23,014 nt of DNA from Chloroflexota bacterium (lineage in GTDB: Bacteria; Chloroflexota; Ktedonobacteria; Ktedonobacterales; Ktedonobacteraceae). The position numbers and the translations under genes are program-made. The notes beneath the pieces were generated by a model. It saw only the letters and a list, made by a program, of their open reading frames with translations. It had not been told where the DNA came from and searched no databases. Position 1 is the first letter of the stretch, and each line of letters opens with the position of its first letter. The stretch is taken from positions 1 through 23,014 of the forward strand of contig VBHI01000358.1 in NCBI GenBank assembly GCA_005881495.1. The letters run 5' to 3'. Positions 7,080 to 14,984 of the stretch are shown here, piece by piece.

Positions 7080-8754
7080 GGCGCAGGCCCTCCGCCTCGA
7101 GCTGGTGGCCCACCAGCGTGGAATACTTTTCCACCTGTGCGCGCGTATGGTCGCTGGACCAGCCCAGTTCGCGCGCCATCAGGGCGGCTACCTCCGCGGC
7201 GACGCCCGCGCCGCGTTCTGCATCCTCCAGGATGATGCGCGTGCGCCGTGCCAACACATCCTCTAGCGTCATCGCCATCTCGCCACGGCAGGCATACACG
7301 ACTTCGGCGTGCAGATAGGGCAGGTCAGGGATGAGACGCTCTCGCAGGCTCTTATCCTCGTTAACCAGGTCAAGCACGGTGTTGGCATTGCTGCCGAAGG
7401 TTAACGCGAGATGCTCCACAATATCTGGTGCCAGGCCAAGCTGTTGACCTCGCGCTTCGATCTCGCGCTTCGCATTCCGCCAGCCGATTGCGCCATTCAG
7501 CAGCAATTTCTGTGTGGGATGGGAGATAGGCATTCCATCACGTTTGGCGAGAACATCGACTGTATCCTGGGCCATGCGCCGGTAGGTCGTCAGCTTGCCG
7601 CCAACAATCGTGACCATGCCGTTGATCTCCTGCAACACGACATGAGTGCGCGAGAGATCGGCGGCCCGTGCTCCCCTTGATTTGACCAGTGGTCGGTAGC
7701 CCGCGTAGACACTGAGGATATCATCGTGGGTCAGATTGACCTCCAGGTAGTTGTTCACGTGCTTCAATAGATAGGCGATATCTTCTGGGGTGGCCTGCGG
7801 GTCGTCCAGGTCGCCAGAGCCGGTATCGGTGGTGCCGATAATGGCCCGCGCCTCCCAGGGGATGACGTACAGGATGCGCCCATCTTCGGTCTCGGGCAAG
7901 ACCACGGCGGTGGTGCTGATGTTCACGCGCTCACGTGCCACCACCAGATGGATGCCCTTGCTCGGCTCGACTGTTGCCTTCGGCTCGTCGCCGGTCAAGG
8001 CTGCTACCTGCTCGGCGAAGACTCCTGCCGCATTGATGATGTAGCGAGCCGAGACGGTCACCTCCTGCCCAGTCAGTTTATCGCACACCACGGCACCATT
8101 GAGCTTGCCATTGGCACGGGTAAAGCCGGTGACCTCGGTATAGTTGGTCACCACGGCACCAAGCTGTGCCGCGGTGCGCAGCACTGTGACCGTCAGTTTA
8201 GCATCATTGGTCTGCGCGTCATAGTACAGGAGCGCTTTTTTGAGTCCAGCGCTCCGTAACGCCGGTGCTCGCCGCAGCGTCTCCCCGGCGCTGATGCGCT
8301 TATGGCGACCGATGTTGAGCCATCCGGCCATCAAGTCGTACATCCACAGGCCGATATCGAGTACCAGGGTCAGGCCAAAACCGGTGGGCGGCCTCACCGG
8401 CAAGCTACTGGGCCAGGGCATATGCTCGTAGACTGGAATGATAAAGGGCAGTGGTCGCACCAGGAACGGGGCATGGCGGACCATCAGCCCGCGCTCGATC
8501 ACGCCTTCCTGAATCATAGCGAGGTCAAATTGGGGCAGGTAGCGAATGCCGCCGTGGGCAAGCTTGGTAGATTTACTGCTAGTGCCGCTGGCGAAATCGG
8601 CTTTTTCCACCAGGGCAACCCGGTAGCCGCGTGCGGCGGCATCCAGGGCGACGCCTGCCCCGGTGATGCCGCCTCCGATCACCAGCACATCAAACTGCTC
8701 CTGGGCCAAACGTTCCAAATACACTGTTCGTACAGTGGCTGCTAAAGGTTCCAT
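7075..8754 (-). CDS. glpD: Aerobic glycerol-3-phosphate dehydrogenase (FAD)
   Basis: The enzyme oxidises sn-glycerol 3-phosphate to dihydroxyacetone phosphate and passes electrons to the quinone pool at the inner face of the membrane. It has 559 residues from ATG 8754, chosen because GAGGAGA lies just upstream; a GTG eight codons earlier is less likely. The FAD-binding FDVLVIGGGITGAG is at 21-34, followed by GTSSKSTKLAHGGIRYL, the family signature, around 57-73. The DAO catalytic core continues to about 390 (TEDGRILYVIPWEARAIIGTTD) and a C-terminal all-helical domain runs to the end (DLPYLHAEVVYACRGEMAMTLEDVLARRTR). Length and motifs are normal. The start of glpD lies inside the tail of the broken dhaM, so the two were probably one operon. 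Downstream is a HAD phosphatase. Confidence 0.95.
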   Translation of the reverse strand: MEPLAATVRTVYLERLAQEQFDVLVIGGGITGAGVALDAAARGYRVALVEKADFASGTSSKSTKLAHGGIRYLPQFDLAMIQEGVIERGLMVRHAPFLVRPLPFIIPVYEHMPWPSSLPVRPPTGFGLTLVLDIGLWMYDLMAGWLNIGRHKRISAGETLRRAPALRSAGLKKALLYYDAQTNDAKLTVTVLRTAAQLGAVVTNYTEVTGFTRANGKLNGAVVCDKLTGQEVTVSARYIINAAGVFAEQVAALTGDEPKATVEPSKGIHLVVARERVNISTTAVVLPETEDGRILYVIPWEARAIIGTTDTGSGDLDDPQATPEDIAYLLKHVNNYLEVNLTHDDILSVYAGYRPLVKSRGARAADLSRTHVVLQEINGMVTIVGGKLTTYRRMAQDTVDVLAKRDGMPISHPTQKLLLNGAIGWRNAKREIEARGQQLGLAPDIVEHLALTFGSNANTVLDLVNEDKSLRERLIPDLPYLHAEVVYACRGEMAMTLEDVLARRTRIILEDAERGAGVAAEVAALMARELGWSSDHTRAQVEKYSTLVGHQLEAEGLRR

Positions 8755-9162
8755 GGCTCTTCTCCTCGTCAGTTTCACGCACCGGCAGAGGCATCTCGCA
8801 CACGGCTACCGCAGCAGTGGCCACATCCCGCAAGGTTTTTCCAAGGGACGCTTCGACTGCGGCAACGACTGCTCCCTCCACAAACGGCGCGTCACTCAAG
8901 ATACTATGCTGGCGTTGCTCCGCTGGGAGCATCTCCAGCGCCATCTCAGCGCTGCCTCAATCCATAAGTCTCAGCAGCACCCCGTCATCGGTATACATCT
9001 CTTGAATTGCCTGCTGTATCAGGTCAGCGCTGGTTCCAAGATCACCTGCGGCGGGGGTACCGCCGCGGCGATGCGCACCGTCCCCTGCGTCATCTGGCCT
9101 GCCAGCTCCTTCGTTCCTTCCGCCACAGCTTTGCTGTGGAAGACGAGCATAATGCCAACCAC
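8690..9162 (-). pseudogene. dhaM: DhaM-like PTS phosphocarrier of dihydroxyacetone kinase, broken
   Basis: From a GTG at 9162 preceded by AAAGGAAG, the minus strand reads MVGIMLVFHSKAVAEG, then TKELAGQMTQGTVRIAAA. The His is residue 9, the phosphorylated His9 of DhaM's EIIA-Man-like domain. Near 9061-9068 the frame shifts: the homologous text continues one frame over as TPAAGDLGTSADLIQQAIQ. It then meets TGA at 8959-8957, in the conserved LMDxGSAEMALEML, where a Leu is expected. The rest reads FVEGAVVAAVEASLGKTL, also DhaM-like, and runs on to a stop at 8690, overlapping glpD by 65 bases. Intact DhaM takes phosphate from HPr and passes it to DhaL-bound ADP. No dhaK or dhaL is present; the region upstream is occupied by insertion sequences. 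Two separate lesions make sequencing error unlikely, though not excluded. Confidence 0.72.
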
Positions 9163-9321
9163 AAACGTCTTCCTTTCATTATAGCACCAATCAGAGGAGG
9201 ATTGACAGGGCAAGCAGGCTTCTCGCTCTACATGCGTCTTCCTCACCTTTTGGCTGAAACCCTGCTGATATGTGCATGTTTTTCTGCGGCCTCATCGCTA
9301 CGCTCTTCGCACGGGTTTTTG

Positions 9322-9370
9322 GTGAGTTTGTGGGTTTGGCAGACTGCGTCTGCCAAACCCACAAACTCAC
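9322..9370. repeat. Perfect 23-bp palindrome at the edge of the insertion sequence
   Basis: The arm at 9322-9344 (GTGAGTTTGTGGG...CAGAC) is repeated exactly as its reverse complement at 9348-9370, with only TGC between them. A 23-bp perfect stem with a 3-base loop can extrude as a cruciform or fold as an RNA hairpin. Seven T's follow at 9377-9383 on the plus strand after a short gap, so it could also end transcription. It lies about 30 bases before the conserved leader of the transposase and may be the element's end or its target. Confidence 0.75.
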
Positions 9371-9466
9371 AGGTAGTTTTTTTGCCTGAACGGAAAAGAG
9401 AGCTTGACAGCAGGTGTAGCCTGAAGGAAGAAGGAGGAGGAGGATTAGCTCAGCAGGAGAAGAACC

Positions 9467-10474
9467 ATGGCCCGACGAACCCCGCGTCCGATCTCCTCGC
9501 ACGCGATCACGTTGACCCCGTTGAAAGAGCATTGTGAGCAGTGCGGTCAGCCGCTGTGGGTGGGCTACCACGCCCATCGCACGGTGACCAAGTTGGATGG
9601 CCTCTGGAGGTTGACCATTGTGGTACGTCGTTGTATGCAGCCGCAATGCCCACGTTACCATGTGGCTTACCGGCCCGAAGAAGAAGGGGGATGGGCGCTG
9701 CCACATGGCGAATTTGGTCTGGAGGTGATTGCCTTGATTGGGCGCTGGCGCTTTCGTGAGCACCGCAGTGTGCCGGAGATGCATCGCATGCTGCTGGCGG
9801 GTGGAGTGAGCATCACGGAGCGAAGTGTCACCAATTTGATGCAGCGCTATGAAGAACTGGTCGCCTTGCGGGTAGCCAATCACGAGCGCATCAAGGAACG
9901 GTTGCAGAAGCAAGGGCGTGTGATCCTGGCGATTGACGGATTGCAACCGGATGTGGGGCATGAGGTCCTCTGGGTGATACGTGACTGTCTCTCGGAGGAG
10001 ATCCTGCTGGCACGTCCCCTGCTCAGTAGCTCGCAAGGTGACCTGACGGCCTTGCTGACTGAAGTGAAGCAACAGCTCAAAGAGCTCGAGGTTCCGGTCA
10101 AAGGGGTCATCTCCGATGGGGAAGAAACCATCGGCAGCGCAGTGGCCTTTGTTTTCCCCAAGGTGCCCCATCAACTCTGTCAATTTCATTACCTGCGTGA
10201 TGCCACCAAGCCACTTTACGACGCGGATCGACATGCCAAGACGGAACTGAAGAAGCACGTTCGAGGGGTGCGCCCTCTCGAACGTGCCCTGCAAGAACGC
10301 AGCGACCCGGAGGCCGAAGCGCTCCGGGGCTACTGCCTGGCGGTCCGAAGCTCGTTGACCGATGATGGGCGTGCGCCGTTGGAGGCCTCCGGGCTCCAAT
10401 TGCAGGACCGACTCACCCAGATCAGCGACTCCATCGCCCGTGTCCAACAAAAAAAAACCTTCCGCCAGCCTTAA
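9467..10474 (+). CDS. Transposase, N-terminal part (zinc ribbon and first two catalytic Asp)
   Basis: This frame gives 335 residues from ATG 9467, with GGAGAAG just upstream. Near the N-terminus Cys23, Cys26, Cys56 and Cys61 suggest a zinc ribbon for end binding. A helix-turn-helix-like stretch (REHRSVPEMHRMLLAGGVS) follows. The RNase-H-fold core begins with VILAIDGLQPD (Asp157) and VKGVISDGEE (Asp217), followed by LCQFHYLRD, a C-x-x-H pattern seen in IS256/MULE-like transposases. The catalytic Glu is missing here: the frame ends at 10474, soon after a run of nine A's. The remainder of the enzyme continues one frame back. I do not assign an IS family with confidence. Confidence 0.8.
   Translation: MARRTPRPISSHAITLTPLKEHCEQCGQPLWVGYHAHRTVTKLDGLWRLTIVVRRCMQPQCPRYHVAYRPEEEGGWALPHGEFGLEVIALIGRWRFREHRSVPEMHRMLLAGGVSITERSVTNLMQRYEELVALRVANHERIKERLQKQGRVILAIDGLQPDVGHEVLWVIRDCLSEEILLARPLLSSSQGDLTALLTEVKQQLKELEVPVKGVISDGEETIGSAVAFVFPKVPHQLCQFHYLRDATKPLYDADRHAKTELKKHVRGVRPLERALQERSDPEAEALRGYCLAVRSSLTDDGRAPLEASGLQLQDRLTQISDSIARVQQKKTFRQP
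10449..10457 (+). promoter_or_regulatory. A9 slippery site for -1 frameshifting of the transposase
   Basis: Nine A's (CAA CAA AAA AAA ACC in frame) lie where the first frame approaches its stop. Slipping back one base after the second AAA codon gives AAC CTT CCG CCA GCC TTA, which runs directly into the second frame. The product would have about 539 residues with a complete DDE set. A-runs of this length serve for programmed ribosomal slippage or polymerase slippage in many insertion sequences. A simple inactivating indel in the run is the alternative. Confidence 0.6.
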
Positions 10475-10479
10475 AGCAC

Positions 10480-11085
10480 TTGCAGCAGATCCTCGCGAAA
10501 GCGTTGCAGCGCACGGCGGGACTGTGGCCACCCCTCAAGGCTGCCTATGGGCTGGTATATCAAGCCGCTCATCTTTTAGCCAATCACGAGCAGCAGACGG
10601 GCGCTCAGGTTCGGGAAACGTATCTGGCCTGGGTCAAGCAGATGCAAGAACAGAAAGCGAGTCTGGGTCCACTCAGCACAACGATCGATCATTTTGCGCA
10701 GATCACCGAGAACTTTGCGCCTGGTTTGTTTGAGTGCTATGATGTGCCCGACTTGCCTCGCACCAATAATGATCTGGAACATTGTTTTGGCGTCGCTCGT
10801 GCGCATGAGCGTCGAGCGACCGGACGCCGAGGCGCGATTCCTGGGGGGGTGGTGCGCGGCTCGGTTCGTCTGATGGCCGTGGTGGTAACCAAACACGAGG
10901 ACTTGCAAGCTAGCGACCTGCAACCCAGCGATTACCAGGCCTGGAAGCAACTGCGGACGCAACTGCAGTATCGCCAGGAAGCCCGTCGCCAGCAGTTTCG
11001 TTTCCGCAAGGACCCGGCTGCGTACCTGGTGGCTCTGGAAGCTCAACTGCTCGAGGGAAGTTTTAGGATCGTAAACTTGTCTTGA
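10480..11085 (+). CDS. Transposase, C-terminal part (catalytic Glu)
   Basis: The 201 residues from a TTG at 10480 continue the transposase of the previous frame. By -1 slippage at the A9 run this frame would be entered at 10456, 24 bases earlier. The motif RTNNDLEHCFGVARAHERRATGRR carries the N-N-D-L-E that closes the DDE active site, followed by the basic helix typical of these enzymes. A Gln/Arg-rich coiled tail (QYRQEARRQQFRFRKDPAAY) ends the protein. The start has no ribosome site of its own, which supports expression as a frameshift product and not as a separate protein. Its stop TGA lies inside the leader sequence of the second, decayed copy. Confidence 0.75.
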   Translation: MQQILAKALQRTAGLWPPLKAAYGLVYQAAHLLANHEQQTGAQVRETYLAWVKQMQEQKASLGPLSTTIDHFAQITENFAPGLFECYDVPDLPRTNNDLEHCFGVARAHERRATGRRGAIPGGVVRGSVRLMAVVVTKHEDLQASDLQPSDYQAWKQLRTQLQYRQEARRQQFRFRKDPAAYLVALEAQLLEGSFRIVNLS

Positions 11086-11120
11086 CAGGAGGTGTAAGCT
11101 AGCAGAAAGAAAAAGAGAAG

Positions 11121-11722
11121 GTGGAACAAACACGTCTGAGCCGAAGAGAACCTCGTCCCCAAGCGACCCAGTATCACCGATTGGAGCCACAAAGAACGAC
11201 CTGTATCGAGTGCAAGCAGCCGATGTGGGTGGTCTACCATGCGCATCGAAGCATCACGACGCTCCACGGGCTGTGTCAGTTGACTCTGGTGGTGCGTCGA
11301 TGCGGCAAGGGCTCCTGTGGACGCTCTCGGCAGGCGTCTCGTGCAGAAGAAGAGGGCCGCTGGGCCTTACCGCCTGGCGAATGTGGACTGGATCTGATCG
11401 CTCTGGTGGGAACGCTGCGCTACCGAGAGCATCGTAGTGTGCCCAAAATGCATCAAGCCCTCTTGGCGCGCGGTATCAGCATTGCCCAGCGCAGTGTGAC
11501 CCATCTGATGTAGCGCTATGAAGAACTGGTCGCCTTGCGTATCAGTGACGAGCCTCAGATGCAAGACACGGTTGCAGCAGTAAGGGCGTGTGATCCTGGC
11601 GCTGGATGGATTGCAGCCAGATGTGGGCGCACTTGCAGCAGTGTGAAGAAACCCGCAGGCAGCAGTTCCGCTTTCGCAAAGATCCTGCCTCTTATCTGGC
11701 TGCTCTCGAAGCTCAACTTCTC
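11121..11722 (+). pseudogene. Second copy of the transposase, decayed and internally deleted
   Basis: From GTG 11121 the frame reads CIECKQPMWVVYHAHRSIT and EHRSVPKMHQALLARGISI, clearly a diverged paralogue of copy 1. Several lesions are visible. CAG has become TAG at 11511-11513 (TNLMQRYEE in copy 1, VTHLM-stop here). A frameshift before GCAAGACAC is followed by TAA in place of CAA in the phrase corresponding to LQKQGRVILA. About 1,000 bases matching 9958-10957 of copy 1 are missing, so that LQPDVG joins straight to the C-terminal QQFRFRKDPAS. Both nonsense codons are explained by single C-to-T changes. Similarity to copy 1 ends near 11722, next to the structured segment that follows. Confidence 0.85.
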
Positions 11723-11734
11723 ACCATCCCTTTG

Positions 11735-12012
11735 CGGGGTCAGAAAATAGGACCGACTCAACCTTAGTTCGACTCTCAGTCTCGCCCTCTAGGGCCTAGT
11801 GCACAGCGTCTTGAGAATGGATGGTATCTCTCACCGTACTTTTCACAACCATGCTACTGTCCCCTGGTATCTTTCGACCCAAGGTAAGGTTGCACTGTAG
11901 CCACTTCTACCCTAGTGGCGTTGGACCACCCCAACAAGGGCACCATGAGCACATCGGTGCACAATAGGCTTTCGTGCTCTGATCATATCACATGGCTCAA
12001 TCTTTCCCCTCA
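11735..12012 (-). ncRNA. Structured RNA candidate, HEARO / IscB omega-RNA-like, without iscB
   Basis: No gene fits this segment, but the minus strand has a compact order of stems. GAGCAC/GUGCUC pairs 11974-11979 with 11947-11952. GCCACU/AGUGGC pairs 11914-11919 with 11900-11905. Then come GGGUC-GAAA-GAUACC, AUGGU/ACCAU (11848-11852 with 11821-11825), UGAGA/UCUCA (11829-11833 with 11812-11816) and GCCC-UAGA-GGGC (11784-11795). The last two strong stems overlap slightly and may form a pseudoknot. The text CGGUGAGAG ... UUCUCAAGACG and the 3' end GAGUCGGUCC resemble, from memory, HEARO RNAs, the guide RNAs of IscB nucleases, which are abundant in Ktedonobacter. It begins just after a GTGA and right behind the stop of the beta-helix gene. 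No IscB frame follows. It is known that such RNAs can stand alone. The family assignment is not verified. Confidence 0.5.
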
Positions 12013-12025
12013 CCGCTGTCAGATT

Positions 12026-14071
12026 CTACCGTGAAGATGTTGCGGTGATAATATTGATTGCACTGTTCCCAGCTTCATCATATACTTTTGCGGTAATGGT
12101 ATAGGTTGTCCCTCTTTTTCCAGGTACAGTCCATGCACAGGTATAAGGAGCTGTGGTATCTGTACAGAGGAGTGAATTGTTTACAGAGAATTCTACTTTG
12201 CTTACCCCCACATTATCAGAAGCAGTAGCAGTAATGGTTACTGTAGTTCCATGTTTTACGGTGCTGGCATTAAGAGGGTTTGTAATATTTACTGTTGGCG
12301 ATGTGGTATCTGGTACTAGAGGAGGTGTTGGTGTTAACGTATTGGTTGGGAATGGTGTTGGAGTATTGGTTGGGAATAGAGTTGATGTCGGTGTTGAAGT
12401 TATTGTCGTATTAGAGTAGATTCCACTCAATGTTTTCCAAATGCCGCCATTAGCTGCATAGGTGACACTAATACCTTTCTCCGCCATAATTCTGTCTTCC
12501 ATTGGCCATGGCCAGAGGGGGGTGTTGGTTAATTGTCCGTCAACATACTCATAGATGATGTTAGCACCAATATCTGCACCATTTGCTCCTGCACCTTTGA
12601 GGGGTGAGTTGTTTGGAACAAACAGGTAGGCACCTCTGCCATAGGTTGTCGTGTCATATCCCGGGTTAACCTGCTTGTCGGTTGCTACCAGGGCAGTGCC
12701 GTTACTCGTGTTGCCATAGAAATCAGAATAGGAGTGACCGGGATCATTGTTGATAGCGGATGTGTTATTGAGAAAAACGCTGTTGGTGAGACTGGGTGGG
12801 GCACCGTGTGAATTATAAAATCCCTGGACATTGTTTGTAAAGGTGGCGTTGGTGATTGATCCGCCATTGGTTGTGCCCCACATTAATCCATTCCCCTGCG
12901 GTTTGGTCGTATACGTACCGGTCAATTTCTGAATATCAAAGTAGTCGTCTTTGAATTGTGTATTTACTCCTGTATCACCATTGACCCACCATCCTTCCCA
13001 ATTATTATAAAACATGGACCCAAGAATAGTTGTATTACTAGTTGTCCATGGCGCATTAGCGCTTGTCTGCCACGTAGCAGTGTAGTAGTTATCATCCGTC
13101 TGCTTTGATATCGTATTTATGGCAATCACATTTTCAAGCGTTACATTCGTTGCCCCATAAACACTAAAACCGGATCGTGGTTCAGTATTGGTATCAGTGA
13201 TGTTATCCCAATAAGCCCAGTCCCGTCGAAATGTCACATGATCTGCTTGATAGGCAATAAATCGATATCTTCCATCTCCCCAGGCAGCGCAATCCTCTAC
13301 GAGGACATTGGTTGCTCCAAAGGAGATCATAAATAGATGATGATTTCCGGGAGCCGCATTATAAGCAGTAATACGACGAAGGGTGATATGATCAGCTCCT
13401 CCCAGCGTATTATTGCTGTTGCCATAGACATAGATAACATTTTCATTCACATTAGGGTCTGTATTACTTTGCGGTGCGTTCCTGGCAACAATGCCCTCAA
13501 CATCAATATACGCAGAACCCCCACCGATAAACACCGGTGGTGTATATGTTGCGGTAATTTGACTGCCATCAACAATTGCCTTGCCATCGTTGACTGCTTT
13601 AATGGTAATTGGTGCTGTTGCAGTGCCTTGCTTGCCGCTAATTGTTAATGGCGAATAATATACACCATCATTGAGCAATAATGTATCCCCGGGTTGTAAA
13701 CTGTTTACTTTACTTGCCAGACTGTCTCCCGGATTGGCATAGTAGGTGCTGCCCGCTGCTCTTGCAGCAGGCTGTTGAAACTGTCTTTGAAGATTGACAA
13801 GAAAGAGACTAACAGGAAGAGCAAGCAAAATAATAACTAGTGAGAAAAAAGAAACCAGTTTTCTCGAAGAAGAAAAAGCATCGCTCACTTTTTCTTTAAA
13901 GATAGTGTCATCTGAGGTGCGCACAATGCGTGATTCATTAGGGACATGTTGACGTTGTGGGAGTGGTTCGGTGGTGAGTGGTCGGGTTGGTAGATCGCCC
14001 ATATACGGTTGTGGTGGGTAGTTGATAAGGCTTGTCCGTTTTCGAAGAGGCTGCTCTATATTGTTGCTCAT
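12026..14071 (-). CDS. Membrane-anchored right-handed parallel beta-helix protein with Ig-like domain
   Basis: The protein has 681 residues; GAAAGG stands seven bases before ATG 14071. A cytoplasmic Pro/Arg-rich stretch of ~70 residues precedes one membrane segment (about 72-93), so the bulk is outside. Residues ~107-550 form a right-handed parallel beta-helix: TYYANPGDSL, then repeated turns such as ITLRRITAYN, NVLVEDCAAWGDG, VTFRRDWAYW and VTLENVIAI. This is the architecture of polysaccharide lyases and related carbohydrate-active proteins. A Thr/Pro linker (PTNTPTPFPTNTLTPTPP) leads to a C-terminal Ig-like domain (~591-681; VTITATASDNVGVSKVEFSVN). It probably binds or cleaves an extracellular polysaccharide; catalytic residues cannot be named. 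Base composition is visibly more AT-rich than the neighbouring genes and it is bordered by mobile debris, which suggests acquisition by transfer. Confidence 0.82.
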   Translation of the reverse strand: MSNNIEQPLRKRTSLINYPPQPYMGDLPTRPLTTEPLPQRQHVPNESRIVRTSDDTIFKEKVSDAFSSSRKLVSFFSLVIILLALPVSLFLVNLQRQFQQPAARAAGSTYYANPGDSLASKVNSLQPGDTLLLNDGVYYSPLTISGKQGTATAPITIKAVNDGKAIVDGSQITATYTPPVFIGGGSAYIDVEGIVARNAPQSNTDPNVNENVIYVYGNSNNTLGGADHITLRRITAYNAAPGNHHLFMISFGATNVLVEDCAAWGDGRYRFIAYQADHVTFRRDWAYWDNITDTNTEPRSGFSVYGATNVTLENVIAINTISKQTDDNYYTATWQTSANAPWTTSNTTILGSMFYNNWEGWWVNGDTGVNTQFKDDYFDIQKLTGTYTTKPQGNGLMWGTTNGGSITNATFTNNVQGFYNSHGAPPSLTNSVFLNNTSAINNDPGHSYSDFYGNTSNGTALVATDKQVNPGYDTTTYGRGAYLFVPNNSPLKGAGANGADIGANIIYEYVDGQLTNTPLWPWPMEDRIMAEKGISVTYAANGGIWKTLSGIYSNTTITSTPTSTLFPTNTPTPFPTNTLTPTPPLVPDTTSPTVNITNPLNASTVKHGTTVTITATASDNVGVSKVEFSVNNSLLCTDTTAPYTCAWTVPGKRGTTYTITAKVYDEAGNSAINIITATSSR

Positions 14072-14984
14072 GTCTTACCTTTCTCAATTGACAGGCAAGG
14101 CCACAAGCGCGTATACTCTGCTTAGACCTTTCGCCTGTCCTGGCTGCAAAAACCCTACATTAACTTGAAGGTTCATGCTGCCACTGTATCAATCAACAGT
14201 AAAAAGGATGATTTTGTCGGTGTTATGTGCTGTGCTGCTCTCGGAATGCGCCACAGTACACAACAATGCAAGAAAAGGTCACTTGAAGCGTTTAGCAGAG
14301 GTTTGCTAAGCGCTTCTTGATTTCATAGGCAACCCCCTTTCTTGAGAAAAGAAGCGCAGTAAGAGTCTAGCCTTTTATGGAAATAGCATGTGATCATTGA
14401 GGAAACCGCTCTGCGAACTCAATGGCAAAACGATTGGGTGCTGGCTTCCAATCACGGATTGGAAATCAGCGTGGGTGAGACTTCCACAATGGTGAGAAAG
14501 ATCTGCGTTGTGCAGGCTGATCGCTGTATATGTTGTGTAATTGCTTTCGCATAACTACCCGAATCCTTTCGTGTTTATATCAAGGTTGGAATGCTCCACA
14601 TATGGTCCTTACAGGGTCATGGACTTGGCTCACCACTTATGTGGAGATATCTCATCACACTCTTGTCTGTTTCTAGGCGTCACACACCAAGCAGATTACT
14701 GCTCAAAAGCTCTAGCATGAGATCTAGTAGCTTTATATGGTTGGTCCTGCGAGTAGACCCGCCTCCGGGGCTATACTTCTCACCAAGCATATTCATTACC
14801 TGACAACCCACTAGTTGTCTCTGATGCACAGGCAGTTCAAACACTGTGAACTGAGGTAAGATGTTCTAGTATCCCTTGGTATGCTTACGATATTACCACG
14901 ACCTTTTTTCTCTTTTGCGTGTTTGGTTGACTAATGGCAGGAAAGTACTAAGGTAGGGTTATGATTTCTTAATTGCATTTCCTC
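14072..14984. other. Gene-free stretch with short hairpins
   Basis: I see no credible gene on either strand in these ~900 bases: frames are short, lack ribosome sites and show no protein family likeness. The clearest structures are a 13-bp stem with one G-U pair (14285-14297 with 14304-14316, loop of 6) and a 7-bp hairpin TCCAATC-ACG-GATTGGA (14447-14463). The first part must hold the promoter of the beta-helix gene, but no convincing pair of boxes was found. The composition resembles the beta-helix gene more than the GC-rich genes around it. Confidence 0.5.

Larger units (their letters stand above)
9403..11085 (+). mobile_element. DDE insertion sequence, copy 1 (family not assigned)
   Basis: The limits are approximate. 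The left limit is the leader CTTGACAGCAGGTGTAGC (9403-9420), which recurs as CTTGACAGGAGGTGTAAGC at 11081 in front of the second copy. The right limit is the transposase stop. I could not find matching terminal inverted repeats or a target-site duplication, so the true ends are unknown. One end may have been lost when the two copies came to lie head to tail. The element carries a single transposase split in two frames. Confidence 0.7.

Noticed and set aside
9191..10531. 446-codon open frame on the minus strand opposite the transposase
   Set aside because: It mirrors the transposase reading frame, has no ribosome site or family likeness, and its end crosses the palindrome. The plus strand carries clear catalytic motifs.
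14591..14803. 70-codon plus-strand frame in the gene-free kilobase, and a ~38-codon minus-strand frame opposite it
   Set aside because: Neither has a credible ribosome site or recognisable sequence; both are of chance length for this base composition.
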